Assembly (NCBI RefSeq): GCF_016894385.1
Contig: NZ_CP069811.1
Coordinates: 2,745,305-2,809,304, forward strand
Length of the DNA stretch: 64,000 bases
Source of the DNA: Cupriavidus oxalaticus
GTDB taxonomy: Bacteria > Pseudomonadota > Gammaproteobacteria > Burkholderiales > Burkholderiaceae
Direction: 5' to 3'
Shown: positions 51,453 through 58,887 of the stretch, in pieces
Layout of the letters: every line of letters starts with the position of its first letter
How positions within the stretch are numbered: the first letter of the stretch is position 1
The notes under the pieces: model-generated
What the model was told of the DNA's origin: nothing
The model's input: the letters and a program-made list of their open reading frames with translations, nothing else
The model's database searches: none
Position numbers and translations under genes: made by a program

Positions 51453-51830
51453 GTTTTCCGGCGGCTTGTGCCTGGCCGGCGGCGCCAGGTTCGCCGGCCA
51501 GCCGGACCAGCAGCTCTGCACTTCCCCCTTCCCCTTCCCCTTCCGCCGCTCCTGGCGCGCATCTTCTTTCCCCGCGCCCGTCCGCAGAAACTGGTACGCC
51601 TTGCTGCGCTGCAAGCCGGGACTGCCGGTCGCCGGCTTGCGCAGAAACGGGTACGCCCGCCGCCAACCAAGATCCGTCGACATACCGGGGGCACGCAGAA
51701 ACGGGTACGCCTGGCGCGGCGCCCTACCCGCGTGTCTTCGCATCCATCGCAGAAACAGGTACGCCCGCCATCGCCCTGCTGCCGTGGCTTGTCAGATCGA
51801 TGGGTGCATCAGTGACCGCCCGACGCTGAG

Positions 51831-51839
51831 ATATCCACA
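51831..51839 (+). other. DnaA-box-like nonamer
   Basis: ATATCCACA differs at one base from the consensus TTATCCACA. It lies between the iterons at 51748 and 51860. Confidence 0.5.
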
Positions 51840-52439
51840 CAAGCAGGCTGCGGGCGCCACGCAGAAATGAGTACGCATCCTATTGCAGCGCAACCAGACC
51901 AATCCCCAAGACGTTTGAATCCAGCCCCCGCAGAAACAGGTACGCCTCTTTCGTCCCTTGCCTGCACGCTCTCACGCAGAAACAGGTACGGCGTCCTGGA
52001 TTTCCGGGAACGTTGACCGGATTAGGGCGAAGTGCAGGCTGGGTTGGCTCGCAGAAACAGGTACGCCCGTCCAAAGCGCGCCCCCCTGACGTATACGTTG
52101 AGTGTAAGCGCTAGCTTTTAATAGTTGGTCGATGTATAATGGAAACTTGGCGGTGCCTCTGTCCGCAGGACAGTGCGAATCCACGCAGAAACGGGTACGG
52201 GTCCCGCCGCGCCGCCCTGGAATCAACCCGCAGAAATTGGTACGCATGCCGAACCCCTGGCGCACAGGCATGCCGACGCAGAATCGGGTACGCCGCAGAA
52301 ACGGGTACGCAGAGGTAAAGAGGCGGAGGTTTTTCTTCGCCGCGCAGAATTGGGTACGGTTTCGGGCCATCTGCCGCAGAATCGGGTACGCTGTCGGCGT
52401 TGAACGGATGAAGGCGGCCCGGGTTCGAACCTGTTTCTG

Positions 52440-52448
52440 CGTGGATAA
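52440..52448 (-). other. DnaA-box-like nonamer next to the inverted iteron
   Basis: CGTGGATAA, complement TTATCCACG, has one mismatch to the DnaA consensus. It begins within the end of the inverted iteron at 52425-52441, so initiator and DnaA would bind side by side. Confidence 0.6.
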
Positions 52449-52589
52449 CCTGCGTGGCCGGCCTCCCGGCGACGCAATCCGGCGGCAAACCTGGCGTAAA
52501 CGGCGTATACCGGCCGGGCTGCCGCAGAAACGGGTACGCTTTACGCGGCTGCCGTTGTGGAAAAGCCTGTGGAAACACGGGGTTATCCC

Positions 52590-52695
52590 CGCAGAAACCA
52601 GTACGCTCGGTCCGCAGATACAGGTTCGGGGTGTCGCAGATTCGGGTTCGGCCCTTCGCAGAATCGAGTACGTTTGTCCGCAGATTCGGGTTCGC
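52590..52695 (+). repeat. Phased iteron sub-array with 22-bp period
   Basis: Five iteron-like units start at 52590, 52613, 52635, 52657 and 52679, i.e. spaced 23, 22, 22 and 22 bp (two helical turns), so all would face the same side of the helix. From the second unit on they diverge from the consensus in the same way (CGCAGATTCGGGTTCG type). They are followed at once by GGGGGGATTTTTTCCC (52697-52712), a possible unwinding element. Confidence 0.85.
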
Positions 52696-52745
52696 AGGGG
52701 GGATTTTTTCCCTTACAGATCAAGGTCCTGAGCCTCACGTATACG

Positions 52746-52795
52746 GTTTACGAGTAGTTAACCCGTATCGGTATCGTTTACTGGTAGTCACTGGG
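52746..52795 (+). repeat. Pair of 20-bp direct repeats spaced exactly 30 bp
   Basis: GTTTACGAGTAGTTAACCCG (52746-52765) and GTTTACTGGTAGTCACTGGG (52776-52795) match at 13 of 20 positions. The pattern GTTTAC-nn-GTAGT-n-A is shared. They lie between the phased iterons and repA and are unlike the iterons, so they may bind another protein. Confidence 0.6.
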
Positions 52796-52803
52796 TTGCG
52801 CAC

Positions 52804-52812
52804 CGTGGACAA
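52804..52812 (-). other. Weak DnaA-box-like nonamer
   Basis: CGTGGACAA, complement TTGTCCACG, has two mismatches to the DnaA consensus. Other weak candidates are TGTGGAAAC (52568-52576) and TTATCCCCG (52583-52591). Confidence 0.3.
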
Positions 52813-52971
52813 CCCTGGCGGGTTGCCCACCGTCCGCAGCCCAGCTGCCAGTCGTGAGAGTCCCTGCGCAGCAAAACCCCGGCAAGCAAGACAGAACCTC
52901 AGCGTACCTGTTTCTGCGTGACAACCTTTGCGGCTTCGAGTACAAAGGCGGGTATTCCGAAGCACGCCAAT

Positions 52972-54066
52972 ATGCCCATCAAACGCTCCCCGGCCGCCAC
53001 GGGGGATCGAAGTGTCCTCGACGTGGATGCCGAGCCCTCCCGCATCATTGTTCCCGGCAACGAGAACAGCCTGATTCCGTCCGAGAAATTCCAGCGTCTG
53101 TTTGACGAGGCGCAGGCCATGGAACGCGAAGACGCCTGGCAAAGCGGCGAGGTTGGCTTCCTGAGCCGCGCCAGCGTCCAGGTCACGCTGCCATATCGGG
53201 CCCCCAAGGGCGCACCGCCGGTATGGACGCGCACCAGCGGCAATATCTCGCTGATGATCCAGCCTGGCTATTTCACGCAGCAGCGCTCCGAGCGGGCCAC
53301 CAATGGCCGCCAGAAGCTGGTGTCGGAGACGGTCTCGCTGGGCTATCCCTATGGCTCCTATCCGCGCCTGATGCTTGCCTGGATCGGCAAGGAGATCATG
53401 GCGAAGAAGAAGCGTGGGGAGTTCACCGGGACGGTGGAAGACCGGCGCATTTCGCTGGGCAATTCGTTATCCGAGTTCATGTACAACCTCGGTATCCCGA
53501 TGGCTACCGGAGGCAAGCGTGGCACCATGACGCTGGTGCGCCAGCAGATGATCCGGCTGTTCTCCGCGACCATTGCGATCGTGCAGAACAAGTCCACGCC
53601 CAGCCAGAACCAGAACCCGAACCACGAGCCATTGTCGATCGACCGGGTCGGTTACCTGCTGGCCGACCAGCTGTCGACCTGGTGGGACCCGATGCAGCCG
53701 GGGCAGGGCTCGATGTTCGAGAGCTTTGTGGTGCTGTCCGAGCCGTTCTTCAACGAACTGGTCAACCGTCCGGTACCGGTGGACATGCGCGCACTGAAAG
53801 CGCTGAAGCAGTCGCCGTTCGCGCTGGACGTTTATTCGTGGCTGACCTACCGGTTCTTCACGATCCAGCGGCGCACCGAGATTCCTTGGGAAGCCCTGCA
53901 AATGCAGTTCGGCACCGAAACCGAAAGCGAGCGCAAGTTCCGCGCGCTGTTCCGCAAGGCGCTGAAGGACGTGCTGGTGGTCTATCCTGGCGCAAAGGTC
54001 GATGCGGACTCGTCCAAGGCGCTGATCCTGCAGCCGTCCCGTACCAGCGTGCGCAAGCTGGGCTGA
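52972..54066 (+). CDS. repA: Plasmid-type replication initiator RepA
   Basis: This 364-residue protein resembles the RepA initiators of beta-proteobacterial chromids and megaplasmids: GNENSLIPSEKFQRLFDEAQ near the N-terminus, SGNISLMIQPGYF, YGSYPRLMLAWIGKEIM, GNSLSEFMYNLGIPM and, near the C-terminus, SPFALDVYSWLTYRFF. It is expected to bind the iterons and open the origin. The start is ATG 52972. A GTG at 52918, which begins on the last base of the inverted iteron at 52902, would add 18 residues. With either start, an iteron lies at or just before the promoter/start region, consistent with autorepression. A strong terminator follows the gene. Confidence 0.9.
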   Translation: MPIKRSPAATGDRSVLDVDAEPSRIIVPGNENSLIPSEKFQRLFDEAQAMEREDAWQSGEVGFLSRASVQVTLPYRAPKGAPPVWTRTSGNISLMIQPGYFTQQRSERATNGRQKLVSETVSLGYPYGSYPRLMLAWIGKEIMAKKKRGEFTGTVEDRRISLGNSLSEFMYNLGIPMATGGKRGTMTLVRQQMIRLFSATIAIVQNKSTPSQNQNPNHEPLSIDRVGYLLADQLSTWWDPMQPGQGSMFESFVVLSEPFFNELVNRPVPVDMRALKALKQSPFALDVYSWLTYRFFTIQRRTEIPWEALQMQFGTETESERKFRALFRKALKDVLVVYPGAKVDADSSKALILQPSRTSVRKLG

Positions 54067-54099
54067 CCGCGTGGCCAGCATGGCCGCCAAGGCCAGATG

Positions 54100-54135
54100 C
54101 AAAAAAGGCAAGCGTTGAACGCTTGCCTTTTTGTT
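54100..54135. terminator. Bidirectional terminator between repA and the second csp gene
   Basis: A-run, stem GGCAAGCG, loop TTGAA, stem CGCTTGCC, then TTTTTG. It serves both convergent genes. Confidence 0.92.
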
Positions 54136-54177
54136 TGTCCGCCGCGGCAGGCTGCTGCAGCGGGCAAAACAGCAGGA

Positions 54178-54381
54178 TCAGGCCGGCTTGATGGCCGAAG
54201 CCTGCAGGCCCTTCGGACCCTGCTTGACTTCGAACGTCACGCGCTGCCCATCCTTCAGGGTCTTGAAGCCAGAGCCCTGGATTTCGGAGAAGTGCGCAAA
54301 CAGATCTGCACCGCCGTCGTCCGGGGTAATGAAGCCAAAGCCCTTGGTCTCGTTAAACCACTTGACCGTACCGGTTGCCAT
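54178..54381 (-). CDS. Cold-shock protein (CspA family), origin-right copy
   Basis: This 67-residue protein [20 protein letters not shown] has RNP1 KGFGFI and RNP2 DLFAHFSEI, about two-thirds identical to the copy at 51183. It starts at ATG 54381 and converges on repA. A csp gene on each side of the iterons and repA is a notable arrangement. Confidence 0.96.
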   Translation of the reverse strand: MATGTVKWFNETKGFGFITPDDGGADLFAHFSEIQGSGFKTLKDGQRVTFEVKQGPKGLQASAIKPA

Positions 54382-54762
54382 AAGAATTTCCTTTTCGAAG
54401 CAAGTTCTAGTACACCACGCAAACAACCGTTCAAGCACGTTGAGTTCTCGTAGATACCGAACGGAAGCCGACGAGGTTGACACGACTTGACTCGACTGTA
54501 GCGCGCATCATAACCACTTTGGATTGCGGTGTCATGTGCGGCGTAATGCGCACTACAAATACTTTAGACACAGGGGCGGCCGCAGTTCAAGCAAATTTAT
54601 TGTAGGAACTTCATCCGCCTACCCAAAAGGCCGAATGGCTGCCCGTTGGTCAGCTTAATAAAATATTTGTAAATATGGAAAACGGTTGAAGCGCCACTTC
54701 CTTTTGGCTACAGTTGCGCCTTAAGAGTCAACCGCGCTTTCAGCGCTGAAAGAGAGGTCGCA
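54382..54762. promoter_or_regulatory. Regulatory region between csp and parA, AT-rich, with parS candidate
   Basis: The left part is the csp leader and promoter. The segment 54590-54690 is markedly AT-rich for this genome and contains the palindrome ATATTT-GT-AAATAT (54663-54676). The right end holds the parS candidate at 54737-54752, immediately before the parA ribosome site. Confidence 0.6.
54737..54752. promoter_or_regulatory. parS candidate 1
   Basis: CTTTCAGCGCTGAAAG is a perfect 16-bp palindrome whose last bases merge into the parA Shine-Dalgarno (AGAGAGG, 54751-54757). Its 14-bp core TTTCAGCGCTGAAA recurs inside parB. ParB bound here would both mark the centromere and repress parAB. 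Confidence 0.8.
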
Positions 54763-55422
54763 GTGGCAGCCAAAATCATCACCGTCTTCAACCAGAAAGG
54801 CGGTTGCGGAAAGACCACGGTCAGCATGCACCTGGCGGGAACGCTGGGCCTGCGCGGCGCCCGATCCATGCTGGTCGACATGGACGAACAAGGCACCGCC
54901 ACCCGCTGGGCCGCGCAGGCCAGCGATGAGCGTCCCTTCCCTGCGTCGGTGATCGGCCTGGCGCCATCGGGCGGCGCCATGCACCGAGAGGTTCGGAAAT
55001 TTGTGCAAGACTACGATTACATCGTTGTCGACTGTCCGCCTGCAGTCCATTCGGCGGCGCCGTCCAGTGCGCTGCTGATCTCCGACCTTGCCATCATCCC
55101 GGTGGTGCCGTCGCCTCCGGACCTCTGGGCGGCGGTCGCTGCAAAAACGCTGGCACAGCATGCCCAAGTCCAGAATGAAACCTTGCTGATCCGGGTGATG
55201 GCCAATATGGTGCAGCGGCGCGTGTCGATCGCACGGCAGGCGATCGAGATCCTGGGAGATGACGGCGAGGTGCCCCTTTTGAATTCGATGATTGGATCGC
55301 GCTCGGCCTTCCGTGAATGCCAGGCGATCGGCTGTACCGTCCATGGCGTTGCGGGGGCGCGTGAGGCGGTACAGGAGGTCGACATGATGGTCGACGAAGT
55401 GTTGTCTTTGATTGAGCAATAA
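54763..55422 (+). CDS. parA: Partition ATPase ParA
   Basis: This 219-residue ParA/Soj-like ATPase has the deviant Walker A QKGGCGKTT with signature Lys, motif A' DMDEQGTA and Walker B YIVVDCPPAV. It is of the short type without an N-terminal HTH, so it is not itself expected to be the DNA-binding autorepressor (type Ib-like). The start is GTG 54763 behind AGAGAGG. It is followed by parB after 3 bp. It would segregate this replicon by acting on ParB-parS complexes. Confidence 0.95.
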   Translation: MAAKIITVFNQKGGCGKTTVSMHLAGTLGLRGARSMLVDMDEQGTATRWAAQASDERPFPASVIGLAPSGGAMHREVRKFVQDYDYIVVDCPPAVHSAAPSSALLISDLAIIPVVPSPPDLWAAVAAKTLAQHAQVQNETLLIRVMANMVQRRVSIARQAIEILGDDGEVPLLNSMIGSRSAFRECQAIGCTVHGVAGAREAVQEVDMMVDEVLSLIEQ

Positions 55423-55425
55423 GGC

Positions 55426-56439
55426 ATGGCTACAAAACTGAAAAGCCTCAAGGCCGGCATGCTCGCCGGCATGGTGGCAGAGAAGCACCGCAACGATACG
55501 CTGGACCGGTTTGCGCGAGCCGAGGCAGCGATTTCGCAGCATCCGAATGGCCTGCTGCAGGGCAGGGCCAACGACGCCGCTGCCGTTTTCAGCGCTGAAA
55601 GTGCGGGCGAGATGGCGACCGGCCGGCAGCTGGTGCGGATTCCGCTGGCGCAGCTTCATGACAATCCGCTGAATGCCCGCCGGATCTATGACCCCGCCGT
55701 GGTGCAGGAGCGTGCGGCGTCGATCGCCACGCATGGACAGAAGACCCCTGGCCTCGCAGCACCCGACCCGTCGCGTCCTGGCCACTACATCCTGATCGAC
55801 GGCCACTACCGCAAACGAGCGCTGGCGTCAGCCGGCAAGCTCGAGATGGAGTGCTTTGTCGAGGACGACCTGAGCGACCTGGACTTCTACCGGCTGTCGT
55901 TCATGCTCAACGAGCAGCGTTCGGACCAGTCGGCGCTGGACAATGCGATCGCCTGGCGCCAGTTGCTCGATGAAGGCAAGGTTCAGAAGGAAGAAGAAAT
56001 CTGCGAGCTGACCGGAATGTCCGCCGGAACAGTCAACAAGACGCTGGCGCTGTTGCGCCTGCCCGAGTCCGTGCTTGGCGTGATGCGCGAGCGGCCGAGC
56101 GCGATCGGTATTGCCGCGGGGTATGAGCTGACCTTGTACTGCAAGCTGGCGGGGGAGGAGCGGACCCGCGAGCTGGCTGCCCGGATCATCAGCGACGGCC
56201 TGTCGAGCCGGGAAGTCGAGGCGATCCGCAAGCATGCCCAGGAAGGCAAGGCGCGCAAGGTCAAGGAAATCAGCCGGCAATACAAGATCCGGACCGACAG
56301 CGGCCAGTTGCTCGGGACCATCAAGGAGTGGGATTCGGGGCGCGTCGTCCTCGATGTCCAGCTGGGCGATCGCAGCGCCCGGGAGGACCTGGTCGAACTG
56401 CTCAAGGCTCGCTTCGGGCTGGACAAGACCTTGCTCTGA
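55426..56439 (+). CDS. parB: Partition protein ParB
   Basis: The 337-residue protein has an N-terminal ParB/Srx domain (RIPLAQLHDNPLNARRIYDP; the CTP-binding box reads DGHYRKRAL where chromosomal ParB has GERR). It has a central HTH (EEEICELTGMSAGTVNKTLA) and a C-terminal dimerisation part ending LKARFGLDKTLL. One parS candidate lies within its own 5' coding region at 55587-55600 (encoding part of AVFSAESAG). The gene is 3 bp from parA and convergent with the integrase-like gene. Confidence 0.95.
   Translation: MATKLKSLKAGMLAGMVAEKHRNDTLDRFARAEAAISQHPNGLLQGRANDAAAVFSAESAGEMATGRQLVRIPLAQLHDNPLNARRIYDPAVVQERAASIATHGQKTPGLAAPDPSRPGHYILIDGHYRKRALASAGKLEMECFVEDDLSDLDFYRLSFMLNEQRSDQSALDNAIAWRQLLDEGKVQKEEEICELTGMSAGTVNKTLALLRLPESVLGVMRERPSAIGIAAGYELTLYCKLAGEERTRELAARIISDGLSSREVEAIRKHAQEGKARKVKEISRQYKIRTDSGQLLGTIKEWDSGRVVLDVQLGDRSAREDLVELLKARFGLDKTLL
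55587..55600. promoter_or_regulatory. parS candidate 2, inside parB
   Basis: TTTCAGCGCTGAAA is identical to the core of the site before parA, 850 bp away. I saw no third copy in the window. Confidence 0.75.
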
Positions 56440-56539
56440 GCGAGGTGGATGCCGGGGGAGGGCGGACCGTGGCAGGCCGCCGCACTCCCGAGGCATCCGA
56501 GTCCCCGGATGTGGCAGGATCGCTTGGCAAGATGCTGAA

Positions 56540-56569
56540 GCGTACCCCTGAAGCGTACCCAGTTCTTCG
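56540..56569 (-). repeat. Degenerate iteron-like pair after parB
   Basis: GCGTACCCCTGAA (56540-56552) and GCGTACCCAGTTCTTCG (56553-56569) adjoin. The second differs from the iteron complement at three positions. It is the only iteron-like sequence I found to the right of repA. Confidence 0.4.
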
Positions 56570-56609
56570 GTGCACCGTTGCTGCCCATCCCGCGCCCTAC
56601 CACCCGCCC

Positions 56610-58280
56610 CTACGGCAACTCTCCCTCCGTACCAACTTCTTCGACCGACGCCGACGTTGTCCGGTCATGCCGCGCCTCGCGAGCGAGCTCGCGCGGTGAC
56701 CAGGCCGGGAAGGCCGCATCCAGCCTCCGATAGCGGGTAATCGCCGCCGACAGCAGTGCGTGCAGCCCTCGCACCGAGTAGGGCGGGTGGGCCGTGCTGG
56801 CGAGCTTGCGTTGCGCCCGCCGTGTGGGCGGCGCAACGGGCGGGCCGAGCAGGGGCACGTCCGCCCCAGCGGGCGCGTAGAGGTCCAACCCCCGGTCTTG
56901 CCAGTGGCGGCGCAGCGCCGCCAGCGCCGTGTCGCTGAGCACCAGCCGGTCGTCGTCTGGCGCTTCCCCCGCCTCCGCTTCCGGCACCCGTTCGAGGACC
57001 CGCAGGTCTTTCCAGCGCAGTGCCACCAGCCCGGCAAAGCGCGGCCGGCATTCCCGCAGCAGCGCGACCGCCGCAGCCGCCGCTCGGTAGCGCATGCCGC
57101 CCGTCCGGCTGCTTTCGTTCTCCAGCCAGGCAGTGAAGCGCACCAGCGCCATGTCGTCGACAACTCCCTCACCGGCAGCGCTGCCGGTGTCCAGTGCGGA
57201 TGCCATATGCCCGACCGCGGTTGCCATGCCGATATCCGCTGCTGCGTCCCTGGCCGGTCCGCCTATCGGCAGCCACCGCGCGGTCGAGTCGTACCCATTG
57301 CGCGCCATCCACGCCCACAAGGCGCCCAGGACACGCATGCTATGGCGCAGGCTGGCGTCGCCCAGCGGCCCGGCAAATGGGCGCCAGGCCGCGGTTTGCC
57401 TGGGAGCCCGCGGGCCACACCAGCGCGCCGCCGGCTGCGGGTCTGCAAGAAAGGCCAGGTATGCCTGGCGATCCTGCTCGTCCAGCGCGGCGAGCCCCTT
57501 GTGGCGCTCGATGGTCGACCACAACAGCAGCCGTTCGGCTTCCTTGCGGTATGCCGCATACGTGGCGCCGGCAGGGGGTGCGCTGGCGTGCAGCCATTTG
57601 CGCACCACGTGGACGCCGCAGGCAAAGGGACAGGCGGGCGGTGCCCCGGCGTCACTGGCGAGAAGCTCCAGCGGCAGCAGGCGCGGCATGCCTGGTACCA
57701 GCGCGCCGCGCGCCAGCGGCGCGCGGTTACCCACGTGCGCGGCCAGCATGGGCTGGCCCTGGGGAGTGCGAACCAGTTCGCGATGCTCGGCCAGCCAGCG
57801 GTTGATGGCTTGGCCGGCTTGGGCGCCGATACGCGGCACGCGCCGCCACCATCCCGTGCCGCGGAGGTTGATTAATCCAATAAGTGACTTAACAGTAACA
57901 ATTTCGGCATCGCGCAGCCGGCGTGCCAGTGACGGCCCGAACCACAGCTCTACCCCATGCTCCGCCCGCGGCGCCGCCGTTCCGAGCCGTTCCAGTTCCG
58001 CCAACGCGTCCACCCGGCGATCCATGCCGCGGTTGGAACGGCCCGGACCGGCCACCAGCAGTTCGGCCAGATCGGCGCGGTCATGGAGATGCGCCAACTG
58101 GACCATGCGGTCACGCAGGCCCAGCAGCGTGCGCAGCGCCGATTCGCCGGCATCCTCGTCATCACCGTCGTCGGCCAGGTAGCGGCCGACGACCATGGCT
58201 GCCGGCATGCCCTGGACATAGGCGCGGACGGCGGCGAATTCGCTGCGGGTCAGGCTGACGGAGTGCGATCCGGTCAACAT
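56610..58280 (-). CDS. Integrase/recombinase-like protein, apparently degenerate
   Basis: A protein of about 556 residues (start uncertain; ATG 58280, MLTGSHSVSLTRSEFAAVRA; the frame is open to 58562). The middle has a core-binding-like helical region (ATYAAYRKEAERLLLWSTIE) and the C-terminal part has FAGLVALRWKDLRVL, which resembles the Arg-containing box I of tyrosine recombinases. I do not see the HxxR box or the terminal Tyr; the end SWSPRELAREARHD-type helix looks only partly related. Such genes recur next to parAB of Burkholderiales secondary replicons. It may be a catalytically dead DNA-binding relative. Confidence 0.7.
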   Translation of the reverse strand: MLTGSHSVSLTRSEFAAVRAYVQGMPAAMVVGRYLADDGDDEDAGESALRTLLGLRDRMVQLAHLHDRADLAELLVAGPGRSNRGMDRRVDALAELERLGTAAPRAEHGVELWFGPSLARRLRDAEIVTVKSLIGLINLRGTGWWRRVPRIGAQAGQAINRWLAEHRELVRTPQGQPMLAAHVGNRAPLARGALVPGMPRLLPLELLASDAGAPPACPFACGVHVVRKWLHASAPPAGATYAAYRKEAERLLLWSTIERHKGLAALDEQDRQAYLAFLADPQPAARWCGPRAPRQTAAWRPFAGPLGDASLRHSMRVLGALWAWMARNGYDSTARWLPIGGPARDAAADIGMATAVGHMASALDTGSAAGEGVVDDMALVRFTAWLENESSRTGGMRYRAAAAAVALLRECRPRFAGLVALRWKDLRVLERVPEAEAGEAPDDDRLVLSDTALAALRRHWQDRGLDLYAPAGADVPLLGPPVAPPTRRAQRKLASTAHPPYSVRGLHALLSAAITRYRRLDAAFPAWSPRELAREARHDRTTSASVEEVGTEGELP

Positions 58281-58521
58281 GGCCAGCCGGGCGGGAGAGG
58301 CGGTGGGGGAGGGCCCATGGTTTGCGGTAACTCCTTGATTTATAAGGCACTCAAACTCAGGCGTAATCCATCCGGCCGGAAATGCACAGTAAAGCGCAAT
58401 GCCGATAATTTTATGCGAGGCAAGCGGCATTCCGCTAGTAGCAGCCACCCCCGAACACCTGCCTGGCCGGTTAAGCTCGCTGGCAGGGTCGCAGTGGGTT
58501 GCCGGCGATGGAGCCCGGGAC

Positions 58522-58539
58522 GAAGGGAAGCTTCCCTTC
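58522..58539. promoter_or_regulatory. Perfect 18-bp palindrome
   Basis: GAAGGGAAGCTTCCCTTC reads the same on both strands. It lies 349 bp before the regulator gene and may be a protein-binding site. Confidence 0.55.
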
Positions 58540-58604
58540 CGGGAATACCCGCTGCAATGCAACAGAGGCTTGCTTTCGACGCCCCTGTTTCATAAGCTGA
58601 AGAT

Positions 58605-58619
58605 CAGAATTAGATTCTG
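58605..58619. promoter_or_regulatory. Inverted repeat CAGAAT-TAG-ATTCTG
   Basis: A perfect 6-bp inverted repeat with a 3-bp centre in an AT-rich segment, followed by a related AATCTGATTG. It is a candidate operator for the gene at 58888. Confidence 0.5.
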
Positions 58620-58887
58620 TTAAATCTGATTGGAAAGTTACTAAAGCGTCAGTCATGAGCTGCGCGTGCCGGCATCAGCCGGGCAGGCACGGTTCGAACG
58701 GCGCAAACGGGGCGATTCGGCACACCAAGGGAAGGGACGGGCACGGCAACCGACGGGACGCCGTACCAGGCCAGGAACAAGCCGGATCGTATGGATCGAC
58801 GAGCCGCAGCATAGCGGAAGGCGGTCCAACAGCAAGAACGGGTTTGTCGCAGGGCCTGGGCTTGCCGCAAGAAGAAGGAGAGCGGCC

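Larger units (their letters stand above)
51583..52918 (+). other. Putative replication origin of the second chromosome: iteron array upstream of repA
   Basis: About 22 copies of a 17-bp iteron (consensus CGCAGAAACRGGTACGC) lie in 1.3 kb without genes. Plus-strand starts: 51583, 51640, 51694, 51748, 51860, 51929, 51975, 52050, 52184, 52229, 52277, 52294, 52343, 52375, 52523, 52590, 52613, 52635, 52657 and 52679. Inverted copies: 52425 and 52902. Seven plus-strand copies and the inverted copy at 52902 fit the consensus perfectly; the rest differ at one to five bases. Two (52277 and 52294) abut exactly. DnaA-box-like nonamers, AT-rich tracts near 52110-52150 and 52703-52720, and a repA gene directly downstream complete an iteron-type origin. 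The minimal origin cannot be defined by eye. Confidence 0.9.
58281..58887. other. AT-rich intergenic region with palindromes
   Basis: This 607-bp region includes the possible N-terminal extension of the integrase-like gene on the minus strand. It includes a perfect 18-bp palindrome (58522-58539), an inverted repeat at 58605-58619 and an AT-rich tract (58590-58650) unlike its surroundings. No supported gene is seen. Confidence 0.55.

Noticed and set aside
51583..52695. Repeated 17-mers as a CRISPR array
   Set aside because: Spacing is irregular (17 to 134 bp), the repeats are short and occur in both orientations and far away, and no cas genes are present. An iteron origin explains them.
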